Assembly: GCA_001247695.2 (NCBI GenBank)
Contig: LGRX02035415.1
Span: forward strand, 1-64,000
DNA from: Cymbomonas tetramitiformis
Lineage: Eukaryota; Chlorophyta; Pyramimonadophyceae; Pyramimonadales; Pyramimonadaceae
Length of the DNA: 64,000 bases
Direction: 5' to 3'
The translations under genes and the position numbers were made by a program. Numbering within the stretch: position 1 is the first letter of the stretch; every line of letters starts with the position of its first letter. A model generated the notes under the pieces. The model ran no database searches and was not told where the DNA came from. It worked only from the letters and a program-made list of their open reading frames with translations. Of this stretch, positions 19,854 to 29,411 are shown in pieces.

Positions 19854-20908
19854 TCAAGAGAGCTTGCCCACCCACGCCACGGCCAGAATGCCCAAGCGCT
19901 GTCCCAAGGGGCTGAGAATGATAAACTGGGTTGCCCTCATCCAAACTTGCGCATCCGCCACCGACTTGCGCCTGTAGCCCTCTACCCCCAGCACCAACTC
20001 CCCGTGACTGGAGCCCTTGCGCTGATTGCCTTGCGAGGTGGCCGCGAACTTGAGCAATGCGCTCCACACTTGCGCTGTAACTGTCACGCCGCACTGTTCC
20101 TACTTGGGGTCCCATCCCCACAGTTGCCTGTGTGTCTCAAGCCCTCCCGGTGGCCGATAGTTCACCACCCAGTCGTCGCCTTCCCGACAGCTGCTCACTG
20201 TTAGTTCCGGCACGGCCAGCAACCTCGCCCGATGGGCACGGAAGCTGATGAGATGCCGTATGCTGCCGTGCAACCTGTTGTAAGTGGTCATCGCTGCCGG
20301 GATGGGCCCCCGGGCTCTGAGGGGCCCGGCGTGTGTCATCTCCACCCGCGGACCTCCCCACATCTCCCCCGTCATCCTCATCAGTTTCCCCCAATGCCAT
20401 CAACCCCCCCAAGAAGGCTGGCCACCCGCCTGCTTGCCCCCATCAAGGTGGCCACCCCTCCCTCAGCCAAGGCCATTGCTTGCTCCGGCGAGGCCCCACT
20501 CTGCTCCTGAGTCCAGACCCCACTCCTCGGGCCCGGCGACAAAAGGTCATCCCACTCATTCAAGATATCCTCGACACTTGACGCCGCCTGGCTGAGCCCG
20601 CCTATGCCTGCCCGTGCCCCTCCAGATCGCGCCTCGGCGGTGCCCCCTCCTTGACCCTCCACAGTGCCCAGATGCTCCACCTCCCGCCGCACGTCCTCCA
20701 TGCTCTCCAAAAGCCTCGATGCCATCGCACCTGCCTCGCCTGCCCCACCGGAAGCCTGCCCAGACTGCTCATGCTGCGTTCCCCCAGATTCCTGCGTTCC
20801 ACCACCAAATCTATCCTGTGTGGCATAGTCTGTCTCCTCGAATGCGTCCTCCCACGTCATGTCCATGTGTGTGTGTAGCTGTGTAATGGCAAGAATCGAG
20901 CAGACCAT
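19854..20908 (-). pseudogene. Degenerate protein-coding region, unknown
   Basis: Consecutive minus-strand frames carry protein-like sequence: an acidic Gly/Ser/Gln-rich N-terminal part (from 20908, or from the internal Met at about 20862), and then, in other frames, a denser region (about 20300-19860) with SSCREGDDWVVNYRPPGG and VTVTAQVWSALLKFAATS. The second region is split by a TAG just after GWDPK (near 20100). Frameshifts near 20400 are needed to join the parts. I do not recognise the family; the layout (disordered N-terminus, compact C-terminus) would fit a Gag or nucleocapsid-like protein, but this is a guess. Confidence 0.35.
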
Positions 20909-21079
20909 GCCAAAAGCCTTTCAAGTGGTCATTGGCCCGTTGACTACCTCTAGGCACGTAGAACCAGCTTTTTCTAGAAAAGTGACGGGCAGGTCTGCGT
21001 ATTATAGCATGGCTGAGATTGCTGGGGATGGTGTTTTAGTTAGTTAGGGGTTTACACCGTTATCGTAGTTTACGCTGCT

Positions 21080-21290
21080 CACTCATATCTTGGCTGTCTG
21101 GACAACACGGCAAACGTGGCGCAGCTTACAACAGTGGCTGAGAGAACGTGGACGACGTGGCGCTGGAGGGACTTGGGATGAACGACTGGACTTGTTGGTA
21201 TAGACCGGTGCGTTGAGGGCGTCAAGAGCATCACCGTCGCCAGCTTCAACGAGGTTGCGGATGAGCTGGTAGTGAAGCATGGCTGGTCCT
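21080..21290 (+). repeat. Multi-copy gene fragment R3, partial copy
   Basis: This is similar to 22385-22540: both contain a GACGACTGG-like core, then GTGCGT(C/T)GAGGGCGTC and, further on, GTGAAGCA(C/T)GG. See 22310-22955 for the best copy. Confidence 0.55.
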
Positions 21291-21519
21291 TGGATTACCG
21301 CTTGAAATATTTTTGCATGAAATAAACGACACTCCGCACGAGCACGACCTTGACGTGCTGCTTGCTATCCATGGAACGCCATCCCGCACAGCACCGACAC
21401 ATGTTGTACCTCCGTCCCTATGCCCTGAACGTGCTGGCCAAACCCTTTATTTAACACATGGATGTCTACGGTCCTGAATGCGGTGATCAATCACTTTACT
21501 GCATGGATATTATAGTATT

Positions 21520-21625
21520 CACTCTGGCTTACCACCACGCATTGTGCGATTTGTACAAAGTACCAGAGGCATCCGATAGTCAAATCAGACCATGATAATC
21601 ACGACGCGTGTCCCGGCGTTGTCTA
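21520..21625 (-). repeat. SINE-like tail/core copy
   Basis: This is a minus-oriented copy, from TATAGTATTCACTCTGGCTT through CGCGTGTCCCGGCG. It is truncated there. Confidence 0.8.
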
Positions 21626-21639
21626 GTTTTTGAACATAA

Positions 21640-21960
21640 AGCCGAAGTGATCACAAAGCGGAGCTGTCAATAATCCTAGCTCACTGCATTCTACTTGTGA
21701 AAAGTAACGTTTAATGTGTTTACCACCACAATTCATGGCACAAGTCATACGAACTAAGTATGATCTCCCTGTGTGCCTGCTGTCTCAGTGCTGCTGTGTC
21801 GGTTGCGCGTGCTGTTGTAATTCCCAGGTCAACCTCCTCGAATACCGCCAGCTGCACAGCATTCTGAATCAAACTTGAGAACATAGCATACTTACTTCAT
21901 TTTTGGGCTCCAATTCCTTTGTCACTCCGCTGTAGAGGGTGAACTTCCTTGGGGAGCGAG
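21640..21960 (-). repeat. Multi-copy gene fragment R3, 3' part
   Basis: This corresponds to 24945-25260 in the same orientation (TGAAAAGTAA, CCACAATTCATGGCACA and GCATACTTACTTCATT are shared). On the minus strand the last motif is a consensus 5' splice site, AGTAAGTATGC. Confidence 0.6.
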
Positions 21961-22309
21961 GGCTCTACTGGCGTTTGGCCTCCTTCCTCCCGAGCCCCGT
22001 GTGTGATACCAGCGCACATTTTGTGTATTCGTATAATTGTACCGGCCCAGTGACGCCAAACATTATCGGATGTGGGAATACGGTGTAACTCCTTTTGGGC
22101 GTTAGCCACCGGGCTCTCAGTGTTTGAGTCGGAGGCTTGTGTTTGTTGAGAATCCTCATGCTCACTAGCATACAGTAATACCGCCTATTTTAGAGAAAAG
22201 GAATTCGGCTCCAGTGTTGGTCTTTATAGAATTTTTAAGTATGGGTGCTATGTATTTAATCATACGGGAATATCGTGCTGGGGGATAGTAGTTAGGGTTG
22301 CCGCTCGCG

Positions 22310-22955
22310 TGGGCGGTGTCGCGCGTTCGTTCTTTCGACTGTCTAGACGACGTGACGAACGCGACGCATTTTTTACTATGGCTGGTGGGACGACGACGAC
22401 GCTGGTGCTTGGGAGACTTGGGGTCGACGACTGGTTTTGGTAGTATAGAGTGGTGCGTCGAGGGCGTCGAGGACACGAGCGCCGTCCACCTCTGCAATCT
22501 CGGGAGCAAGCCGGTGGTGAAGCACGGTGTGCTACTGAAATTACTGAGGTGTTGTTATTCTACCTGCAGGTAATTAATTCGTGGCGTTTACCTACTTGTG
22601 ATTTTTGTTGGTCTATTTTTTCCGCTTCACCGCTGGCAATTCCCGGCTTCCCTTGACGTGACGGCTGGCGTCAACGAGATGAGCTGCGGCGAGGTGACGA
22701 AGGGAATGGAGCTCAAAGAGGAAGTAAGTATGCTACGTTTGTCTGGAAATTTCTTGAGTTTGACTGAGGATGCTGTGGAGCCGGCAGTTTTCAAGGAGGT
22801 TGACTTGGGAGAAGCGAAAGCACGCACGATCGACGACGTTCCACGGAGGCGGCAGGCACACAGGAGGTTCATAGTTAGATCATATGACCTGTGCCATGAA
22901 TTGTGGTTGGTAGCACGTTAAAACTACTACTCACTAGTATGAATTGAAGTAAGCT
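22310..22955 (+). repeat. Multi-copy gene fragment R3, best copy
   Basis: This resembles a piece of a split gene. A coding-like block has WCVEGVEDTSAVHLCNLG and KPVVKHGVLLKLLR, ends CTGCAG, and is followed by GTAATTAATT. After about 85 bp a second block (GVNEMSCGEVTKGMELKE) ends at GAG followed by GTAAGTATG. The same two blocks, with amino-acid substitutions but the same frame, occur on the minus strand at 24945-25700. I recognise no domain. The first block is in a different frame from the upstream ATG frame, so the copy is broken. Confidence 0.5.
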
Positions 22956-23049
22956 AGGATTATGAAGATCTCTGCTATGTGATGACTTGGGATATGTTGT
23001 CCGAATTGCGAAAGAAGAACTAGACAGGGCTGGCTGTACGGCGCATATC

Positions 23050-23601
23050 TTAACCCCTAACAAGCGGATGGAATCTTTAAGGTTTGAGAATCCGCATATA
23101 TTTCGCGATAACTCAAGCATCGGATAACCAAATTTACTTTTGAACACAGCTACGGAAACGTCTACTCATGGCGGATTGTATAAGCTTGTCTAAAATGCCA
23201 TTCCTAGAATATTCGTCAAATTATATTTGATAGACTTGATAGCAAAATTTACTCTTTAACCTAGAAAAAAACCCTGATGCCGACCCTAGTATAGTAAGTG
23301 TGCATCATGCCTAATGCTCAATATCAATAATGTGTTATATATCCACGTTAGGGCGCATGTAACGCTCGTTACATGTGTGCCCTATGATTGCCATACTCAT
23401 GATATGCAAAAATTTAGGTTTAAACCGCAACCCTCGAAAGAGTGTGTCTGATTTGACTATCTTTAAATACATAGTTGCATGCAGCTTGCCGAGAGGTTTT
23501 CAGAACTGTCTTCAAAAGTGAATTTGACATTCTTACGGCTTCACAGTGCAGAATTGAGTGATCCTTCCGTATACGGTACAAACCGCTCCTTAGGGGTTTA
23601 A
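23050..23601. mobile_element. piggyBac-type MITE, second copy (about 540 bp)
   Basis: The element starts after TTAA (23050-23053) with CCCCTAACAAGCGGATGGAA. It ends CCGCTCCTTAGGGG, followed by TTTAA (23597-23601). The inner right end has CCGTATACGGTACAAACCGC, identical to the copy at 9451-10272. It is shorter and diverged inside, and encodes nothing. Confidence 0.8.
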
Positions 23602-23837
23602 TGTGAGGTATTGCTGTAGAGTGCTGGGAGATGGTCGTGGGGGTGGTGGGGGTTGCTCTGAGATGCCTTGTGGAGGAGAGTTGGAGAATGAAAAGATGGG
23701 TGGTGTTAGACAACACACTCTGGGCATAGCGAGATAATATTCTTGCAGGTGCTGGGGGATGCCCGGAGCGGGGTTTACGTTGTTGGGGGAGGTCTAGTTG
23801 GGGGATGTGGCATACTGGCGGTGCCTAACGGTGCGCG
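23602..23837. other. G-rich non-coding stretch
   Basis: Purine- and G-rich (GGTGGTGGGGG-type) sequence; no gene seen. Confidence 0.4.
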
Positions 23838-24037
23838 CTTCGACGCAGGGATACATCTTGCACATGCATCATATGTTAGTCACACGACGGTGTACCGCAT
23901 TCCACAAGCCTCGTAGGCCCCACCGCGCCTGGATAAGCGTCGTGTTTGTCACGGTCTGGGTGATCCTGGATGCCTCTGATATACGGTGTCATATCAATAC
24001 ATTTGTATTCGATGTGGTGGTGTTTTTAGAGTGATAT
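23838..24037 (+). repeat. SINE-like element, type 2 (different head and tail)
   Basis: The head GGTGCGCGCTTCGACG is followed by the shared core (CGCGCCTGGATAAGCGTCG ... GGATGCCTCTG). The tail CATATCAATACATTTGTATT ends TTTTTAGAGTGATATAATAT. The same head and core are at 46796-46960, and the same tail is at 37585-37628 and 33868-33945. Confidence 0.7.
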
Positions 24038-24129
24038 AATATGGCATATTGGCAAATGCTAACAAAGGCCTTCAACACTCGCTATTATCCCTGTCGTGAA
24101 TACTTGTGTGCACATGTGCACACCCGTAC

Positions 24130-24195
24130 TATCAGTATTCAATCTGGCTTACCATCATGTATTGTGCAATTTGCACCAAGTAACACCCGCACTAT
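24130..24195 (-). repeat. SINE-like tail fragment
   Basis: CAGTATTCAATCTGGCTTAC, then CAATTTGCACCAAG; this is a diverged 3' end only. Confidence 0.6.
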
Positions 24196-24392
24196 CAAAC
24201 AGATGCTGGATGGAATGGTGCCATTATCATAATTTGATCATCATTGCTGATGCACTTATTATGCCACGTGGGTGCATGTGCCATGCAGCAGTCTCAGTCA
24301 GCAATGGGCTGGAAGCCTATCACGATTGGGAAGCACGCCATTCAGGGCGAAAGGTAATGGAGAATACAGTGCGTGCATCATCAAATCTACAG

Positions 24393-24509
24393 GATTACAT
24401 ACATTCAATGTCACTGTTCAACTTGACGGGTGCTAAGACCAGCAACACCGCAGTCGTCAGGAACGAGCTCAACGCAAATTCTAATATCTTGGAAATTCTT
24501 GCAGCGCAG
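24393..24509 (+). CDS. Host gene exon B
   Basis: This is a candidate 117-nt exon (39 codons, phase 0 at both ends), preceded by TCATCAAATCTACAG and followed by GTTTGA. The translation begins DYIHSMSLFNLTGAKTSN and ends in a helix (NSNILEILAAQ). The same frame is open back to 24288, so a longer exon is possible. It is placed between exons A and C on the basis of strand and phase. I recognise no domain. Confidence 0.4.
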
Positions 24510-24944
24510 GTTTGAATCTCTCACACCTAGATGCCAACAGCATGCCATACACCTGCGACAAATCCCAAGTCTGATCTGTGGCCCATGCATGTCTAACCCA
24601 ACTTGGACGAGTTGCAGCGGACAGAAAAATTTTGACTACCCAAACGAGGTGACTTGTTTACACAGTTGTATTCTATACACACCTCGCCAGGCCATGCACG
24701 GGATCACCACACTCAAACAAACAGGGGCAGCTACCTGAGAGTAGGCCTTCCAAAATTGAAGTCTCCCTGAAGGTATCTTCGTTCATTCAGCGTCCCAAGT
24801 TCTGAATGGAAGCACAAAAAAAAGAAAAAAAACCCTTTTCGGGGTGTGGAGCTTTAATTAAGTCCCCATGACGAATGGATGCACATGATATCTTTGTGCT
24901 ACAGCATCAGCTATGTTCAAATGTGTACATCTGAACAATGTTCT
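24510..24944. other. Non-coding DNA
   Basis: Nothing is supported beyond short open frames. Confidence 0.4.
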
Positions 24945-25700
24945 GATTGATCACAAAGCAGAGATCTCCGTAACTCTAGCTCACATCAATTCATACTCGT
25001 GAAAAGTAATTTTTTTCTTGCTACCAACCACAAATCGTGGCACAGACCATACTACCTAGCTAACTATGCTCCTCCTGGGTGCCTGCCACCTCAGTCGCGC
25101 TGTGTCGATTGTTCGTGCTTCCACAAATCCCGGCTCGTCCTCCTTGAATACTGCCAGCTTCATAGCATTCTCAGCCGAGCCTTAAGAAATTCCAGAAAAA
25201 ACGTAGCATACTTACTTCATTTGGCGGACCTAAATTCCTTCGTCACCTCGCCGTAGCGCATCGCGTTGACGCCAGCCGTCACGTCAAGGGAAGCTGAGAA
25301 TTGCCAGCGGTAAAGCGGGAAACATAAAAGACCAACACAATCGCAAGTAGGTAAAAACGCCACAAATTAATTACCTGCAGTGGAACAACAACACTTCAGC
25401 AATTTCAGGAGTACACCGTGCTTCACCACCGGCATGCTCCCGAGACTGCCAAAGTGGACAGCGTTCGTGCTCTTGACGTCCTCGACGCACTAATCCATAC
25501 CACCAGATCCAGTCGTACACACAAGGTCTCCCAAGCACCAGCGCCGTCATTGTCCCACCAGCTGCAGTAATAAATTCGTCGCGTTCGCCACGTCGTCTAG
25601 AGAGTCGAAAGAACGAACGCGCGACACCGCGCACCAAAACGGCAACCCTAACTAAACACCATCCCCGGCAAACAACAAGGGCCTGTGCGGCCTCAAAGCA
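24945..25700 (-). repeat. Multi-copy gene fragment R3, inverted copy
   Basis: This is the reverse-oriented relative of 22310-22955, with conserved CVEDVKSTNAVHFGSLG and MPVVKHGVLLKLLK blocks and CTGCAG followed by GTAATTAATT. The second block reads through a TGA before the AGTAAGTATG site, so it is also broken. Confidence 0.55.
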
Positions 25701-25721
25701 CCACCAAACATAATAAACATC

Positions 25722-25726
25722 GACAA
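25722..25726. repeat. Target-site duplication GACAA, left
   Basis: This matches GACAA at 32583-32587, directly after the 3' LTR. Confidence 0.9.
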
Positions 25727-26189
25727 TGTGCCAGGGGGCACGATAGACTGCCAATTACCCCTACGGAAGGGGGATCCGATTCAGATTACCGGCATATTGG
25801 GAGAAATAATGATAGGGAATCTGAGATCGTGGATGAAGAATGCAAAATCAGTAAATGTTATCTCTCTGGCAGAATCGTGAACGATAGTAATATTATTAGG
25901 AACGATTATGACAGAATCAACGGTGTCAGTACAATACCGTGACAGATGACGATAGAGATGACATTTATGGCGGCGCAGGTTGGGGAAAAACAGGGATTCC
26001 TGTGACGAGAAAAACTAACCGAACAGTCTGTGCTATATAGTGATGAAACACGATTCCCTTGGGAGCTTAGTTACAGAATAAAAACATTCTCGTAACACGG
26101 GCTGTATTGAATAATCACCGGTTGGAATATATATCGATTCATATCCGATTACTCTGAAACTTTGTATATGCATTTGTATGCCCGTGACA
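25727..26189 (+). repeat. 5' LTR
   Basis: Starts TGTGCCAGGGGGCACG and ends CCCGTGACA. It is the same length as the 3' LTR (463 bp). Confidence 0.95.
26034..26082 (+). promoter_or_regulatory. LTR TATA-like box and polyadenylation signal
   Basis: TATATA at 26034-26039 and AATAAA at 26077-26082 lie about 40 bp apart in the 5' LTR, and both are repeated in the 3' LTR. They would set the start of the transcript and, in the 3' copy, its poly-A site. Confidence 0.45.
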
Positions 26190-26191
26190 AA

Positions 26192-26202
26192 TTGGTATCA
26201 GA
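26192..26202 (+). other. Primer-binding site (initiator tRNA-Met type)
   Basis: TTGGTATCAGA lies two bases after the 5' LTR. It fits the TGGTATCAGA complement of the initiator tRNA-Met 3' end used by many LTR retrotransposons. Confidence 0.75.
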
Positions 26203-26614
26203 TGTGGCGAGTGCTGCCTTCAATTATGCTATTCGCGCGGGATAACAGCACTCGGCTTTCTTCAGCGTAAGCGACTTCCATGCGCACAGTATGTTCTGGG
26301 GGGGAGATGAGCTCTTAGTCATTATTTTCCGTTTGTATATGTCAAACTTATCCATGGAAAAGTATTTTTGACGATTACGAGCCTCTAGAGATCATATATC
26401 GTTCAGGACGTTCGGTGCTTATTTTCACACGACTGCAACGGTCAAACATGTCGTTCATCGGGTTTTGAAAAATATGCTCAGATCGGCAATATAGCCCTGC
26501 AACGACGTTTACTTATACCTGGACAATATGTATATTGACGGAAATTATCTGGAATGCACGGAAACTCACGGTAGTATGCAGTATGTCGTCTCCTTCAGCT
26601 CTTAACACTCAGGG

Positions 26615-26946
26615 TACGGTATTCGTACGGTGACGTCTAGCAAACGTAAACGGCTTTTCTGGACACAGAATATCATTCTAGTATAGTATTCTTAGCGGTC
26701 GGAAACGAAAAACAGCTTCGTGTGTGGCGCACACAAACCCATCCTGCACGGGTCGGGGCTGTTTTCAACGTTAACGACAACACGGTATTCGTACGGTGAC
26801 GTCTAGCAAACGTAAACGGCTTTTCTGGACACAGAATATCATTCTAGTATAGTGTTCTTAGTGGTCGGAAACGAAAAACAGCTTCGTGTGTGGCGCACAC
26901 AAACCCATCCTGCACGGGTCGGGGCAGTTTTCAACGTTAACGACAA
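26615..26946 (+). repeat. 166-bp tandem duplication in the element leader
   Basis: ACGGTATTCGTACGGTGACG starts at 26616 and again at 26782. The two units are nearly identical and lie in the untranslated leader before the first ORF. Confidence 0.9.
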
Positions 26947-27005
26947 CCTACTGGGTGGACTGTTCTGTGGATAGTTGACGTTGTATATATATCTGGACTC
27001 TGGCT

Positions 27006-29411
27006 ATGAGTGGCACAGACGTATACACGTATAATACGTCGGGTGGAATATTCAGGGGCACACCACAGACTAATCCCGAGTATCAAGCTAATGCCGAGCT
27101 ACCATATCTCGGTTATGGTGCGCCCTCAGGAGCACACTATATGCAACACGGGCAGCAGTACACCTCAGCCGTCGGTTCGTCAGCAACAGTACAGCACACA
27201 TACGTGCAGGGAGGGCCTGTACAATACCAAGTCTCACCTGCAGCTGCTGACACACCAGGGTATGCACAACCGTCAGCAGCAGTACCGTACACACACGTGC
27301 AGGATGTGCAATATCCTCCCCCTCCAACTTCGACAGCAGTGACAGGAGTACCGGGAACCTACACCGGACTGCAGCACACACCCCAAGTAGCAGCAACTCA
27401 GTATTCACACCCAGCTGCAGCTTATTCTCCAATGTACGGAATGGCACACACATCCGCAGCGTATTCATTCCCTACAGTACAGAATGGAGCATATCAGGGG
27501 CCAACACTGCAGGGGTACCCACAGGCAGCAGATCAGTCAGTACAGCAACTCCAATTCGTTACACCAACTGCTGCGCCAATGAGTATGGCAGCACCTTTAC
27601 CTCTGCATACCTGGACGGGACATTACCCTTTCAGGAACGTGCAGTACCCTACTCCGTACCAGCTGGCAGGAGGGTACACACAGGAACTTAGCAGAAGACC
27701 AATATATGGAGCTCCCATTCCTATGTCCGCAGGATGGGCTCACTCGCCTATGCCAGGGCCTAGTCGTGTGGTGGAAGAGGCGGCGACTATGCGTGTGCGT
27801 GTGGGCACACTGGATGGAGTGCGCAAACCAGCCGACGAGACACACACTACGGAGGCTATGCGTGTGGACGCTTTAGAGACAGTGCGCAGTCAGGAGGCCA
27901 TGCGTATTAATGCGTCAGAGATAATAATGGCGGAGACTATGTGTGCGCACACGCAGGGAAGCATGCATACTGTCACCACCGAGGAGATGATCGATGCAGG
28001 AGGCGTGCGTGTAGACATCCTGGAGAATGCGCGTACCGTGGATGCTGGTCAACTCCCTGTTGTGGAAGAATTGCCTACCAATGTACAGATGGGCGTTGCG
28101 GGTATGCGCATAAATACTGGTGATATATCGAAGGTGCCGGGTGCGCGCATTAACGCACAGGCGACGGCGACTACGCATACCAACGAGGCAACGACATCCG
28201 CATTGACGCAGTCTTCTACGGAACCGAGCAATGTATCAGGGGTATTTATGGTCTCTTCGACTGTATCTGCAGTATCTGAAGCAATTACTTCCCCTACGTA
28301 TTCATCTCCTATATCTGATGGTGCTCCTCCGTCTCCGACTGAGACAGAGTTAGAGGGCGAGACAGGGAAGTTGGGATGCACTGTGGTGATTAACGCCACG
28401 CAATATCCTGATAACGACAGCAAAGAGTCATACGCTCGAGGTCGTGAAGACGGTCAGCCGCCATCCCGAAGGGTAAGAGACATTAGAACACGCATTTCCT
28501 CCGGGCCATATACTTGGGCTCGACATATTCTGCCATACCGGCACGACTCAAACTCACCTGGGAGTTCTTCTTTTGGTGAATCAGACAGATCCCGAGCAAG
28601 GAAAGATTCGAAGGCGAGAAAGCGCAGGCTGGCGGAACGCGCAGGTTCGGGCTCGGGCAGTGGTCACAGTGTGGCTGGGTCACAGGGGTTGGCGGACCTT
28701 ACCCAGACCATCAGCGACGCAGTGGTTGCTAAGTTGCAGCAGCTACAATCTGAAAACGCTGGTGGAGAACCTTCTGCTGAAGTATCTCTGGGTCAGGCGC
28801 CAGGAGCGACGCAGAGCTCGCAATCCTTATCCTTACCCGCAGTGGTTGCTAAGACGCAGCAGCTACAGCCTGGAAACGCTGGTGGAGAACCTTCTGCTGA
28901 AGTATCTCTGGGTCAGACGCCAGGAGCGACGCGGATGTCGCAACCACCACCCTCACCTGAGGATCGCTTGTCGCAGATCGCCCGAGTTGAGGAGGCCAGG
29001 CGCAAGTCCTCTGAGGGGCTCACGATAGAGGAGGCGATCAAGCTGGGCTTCCTAACAGTGGAGTTCCCCCCGATGAAGGATGCCATGAGCAAGTCCCCTG
29101 AGGGGCTCACGATGGAGGAGGCGACCAAGCTGGGTTTCCTAAGCGAGTCGCACCACTCGGCTGTGGTAACTGAGATGGTGGGAGCCTCGACTCAGGTGTG
29201 TGACTCGACTAACCCTGAATCGGGGACGCAGCGGGCGGAAGAATATGTGGCCAAGGTCTCGTTCGAATTGGACAACCATGCAGAGCCTCCTCCTAGTAGA
29301 AGACCTTACCAGATGTCGGTGGAGGAACTTCGACAACTACGAGAGAGTATTGACCCTGTACATCCTGGAGATCCCTGTTCAGGCGGGCGGGAATGCGTAT
29401 TGAGGAGGTGA
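27006..29411 (+). CDS. Gag-position low-complexity protein of LTR element
   Basis: This is a frame of 801 codons from ATG at 27006. Residues 1-260 are rich in Gln, Pro, Tyr, Ala and Thr. Residues 260-400 hold imperfect MRV-x-x-LE-type repeats. The region after residue 490 is basic, then comes an exact-looking 41-residue tandem repeat (VVAK(L/T)QQLQ ... GATQ/GATR, about residues 575-655) and a second pair (EGLT(I/M)EEA(I/T)KLGFL). I see no CCHC knuckle, capsid major-homology region or protease DT/SG motif. The C-terminal 30 residues (SVEELRQLRESIDPVHPG) may be what remains of the deleted Gag-Pol junction. The stop overlaps the next frame by 19 nt (-1). Confidence 0.7.
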   Translation: MSGTDVYTYNTSGGIFRGTPQTNPEYQANAELPYLGYGAPSGAHYMQHGQQYTSAVGSSATVQHTYVQGGPVQYQVSPAAADTPGYAQPSAAVPYTHVQDVQYPPPPTSTAVTGVPGTYTGLQHTPQVAATQYSHPAAAYSPMYGMAHTSAAYSFPTVQNGAYQGPTLQGYPQAADQSVQQLQFVTPTAAPMSMAAPLPLHTWTGHYPFRNVQYPTPYQLAGGYTQELSRRPIYGAPIPMSAGWAHSPMPGPSRVVEEAATMRVRVGTLDGVRKPADETHTTEAMRVDALETVRSQEAMRINASEIIMAETMCAHTQGSMHTVTTEEMIDAGGVRVDILENARTVDAGQLPVVEELPTNVQMGVAGMRINTGDISKVPGARINAQATATTHTNEATTSALTQSSTEPSNVSGVFMVSSTVSAVSEAITSPTYSSPISDGAPPSPTETELEGETGKLGCTVVINATQYPDNDSKESYARGREDGQPPSRRVRDIRTRISSGPYTWARHILPYRHDSNSPGSSSFGESDRSRARKDSKARKRRLAERAGSGSGSGHSVAGSQGLADLTQTISDAVVAKLQQLQSENAGGEPSAEVSLGQAPGATQSSQSLSLPAVVAKTQQLQPGNAGGEPSAEVSLGQTPGATRMSQPPPSPEDRLSQIARVEEARRKSSEGLTIEEAIKLGFLTVEFPPMKDAMSKSPEGLTMEEATKLGFLSESHHSAVVTEMVGASTQVCDSTNPESGTQRAEEYVAKVSFELDNHAEPPPSRRPYQMSVEELRQLRESIDPVHPGDPCSGGRECVLRR

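Noticed and set aside
19173..20595. Several overlapping Pro/His-rich plus-strand frames
   Set aside because: GC-rich tandem repeat sequence; the only protein-like signal is on the minus strand.
24289..24353. Alternative exon ending at GTAATG (24354)
   Set aside because: It would be 65 nt long and break the phase-0 pattern of the other exons; the 24393-24509 exon fits better.
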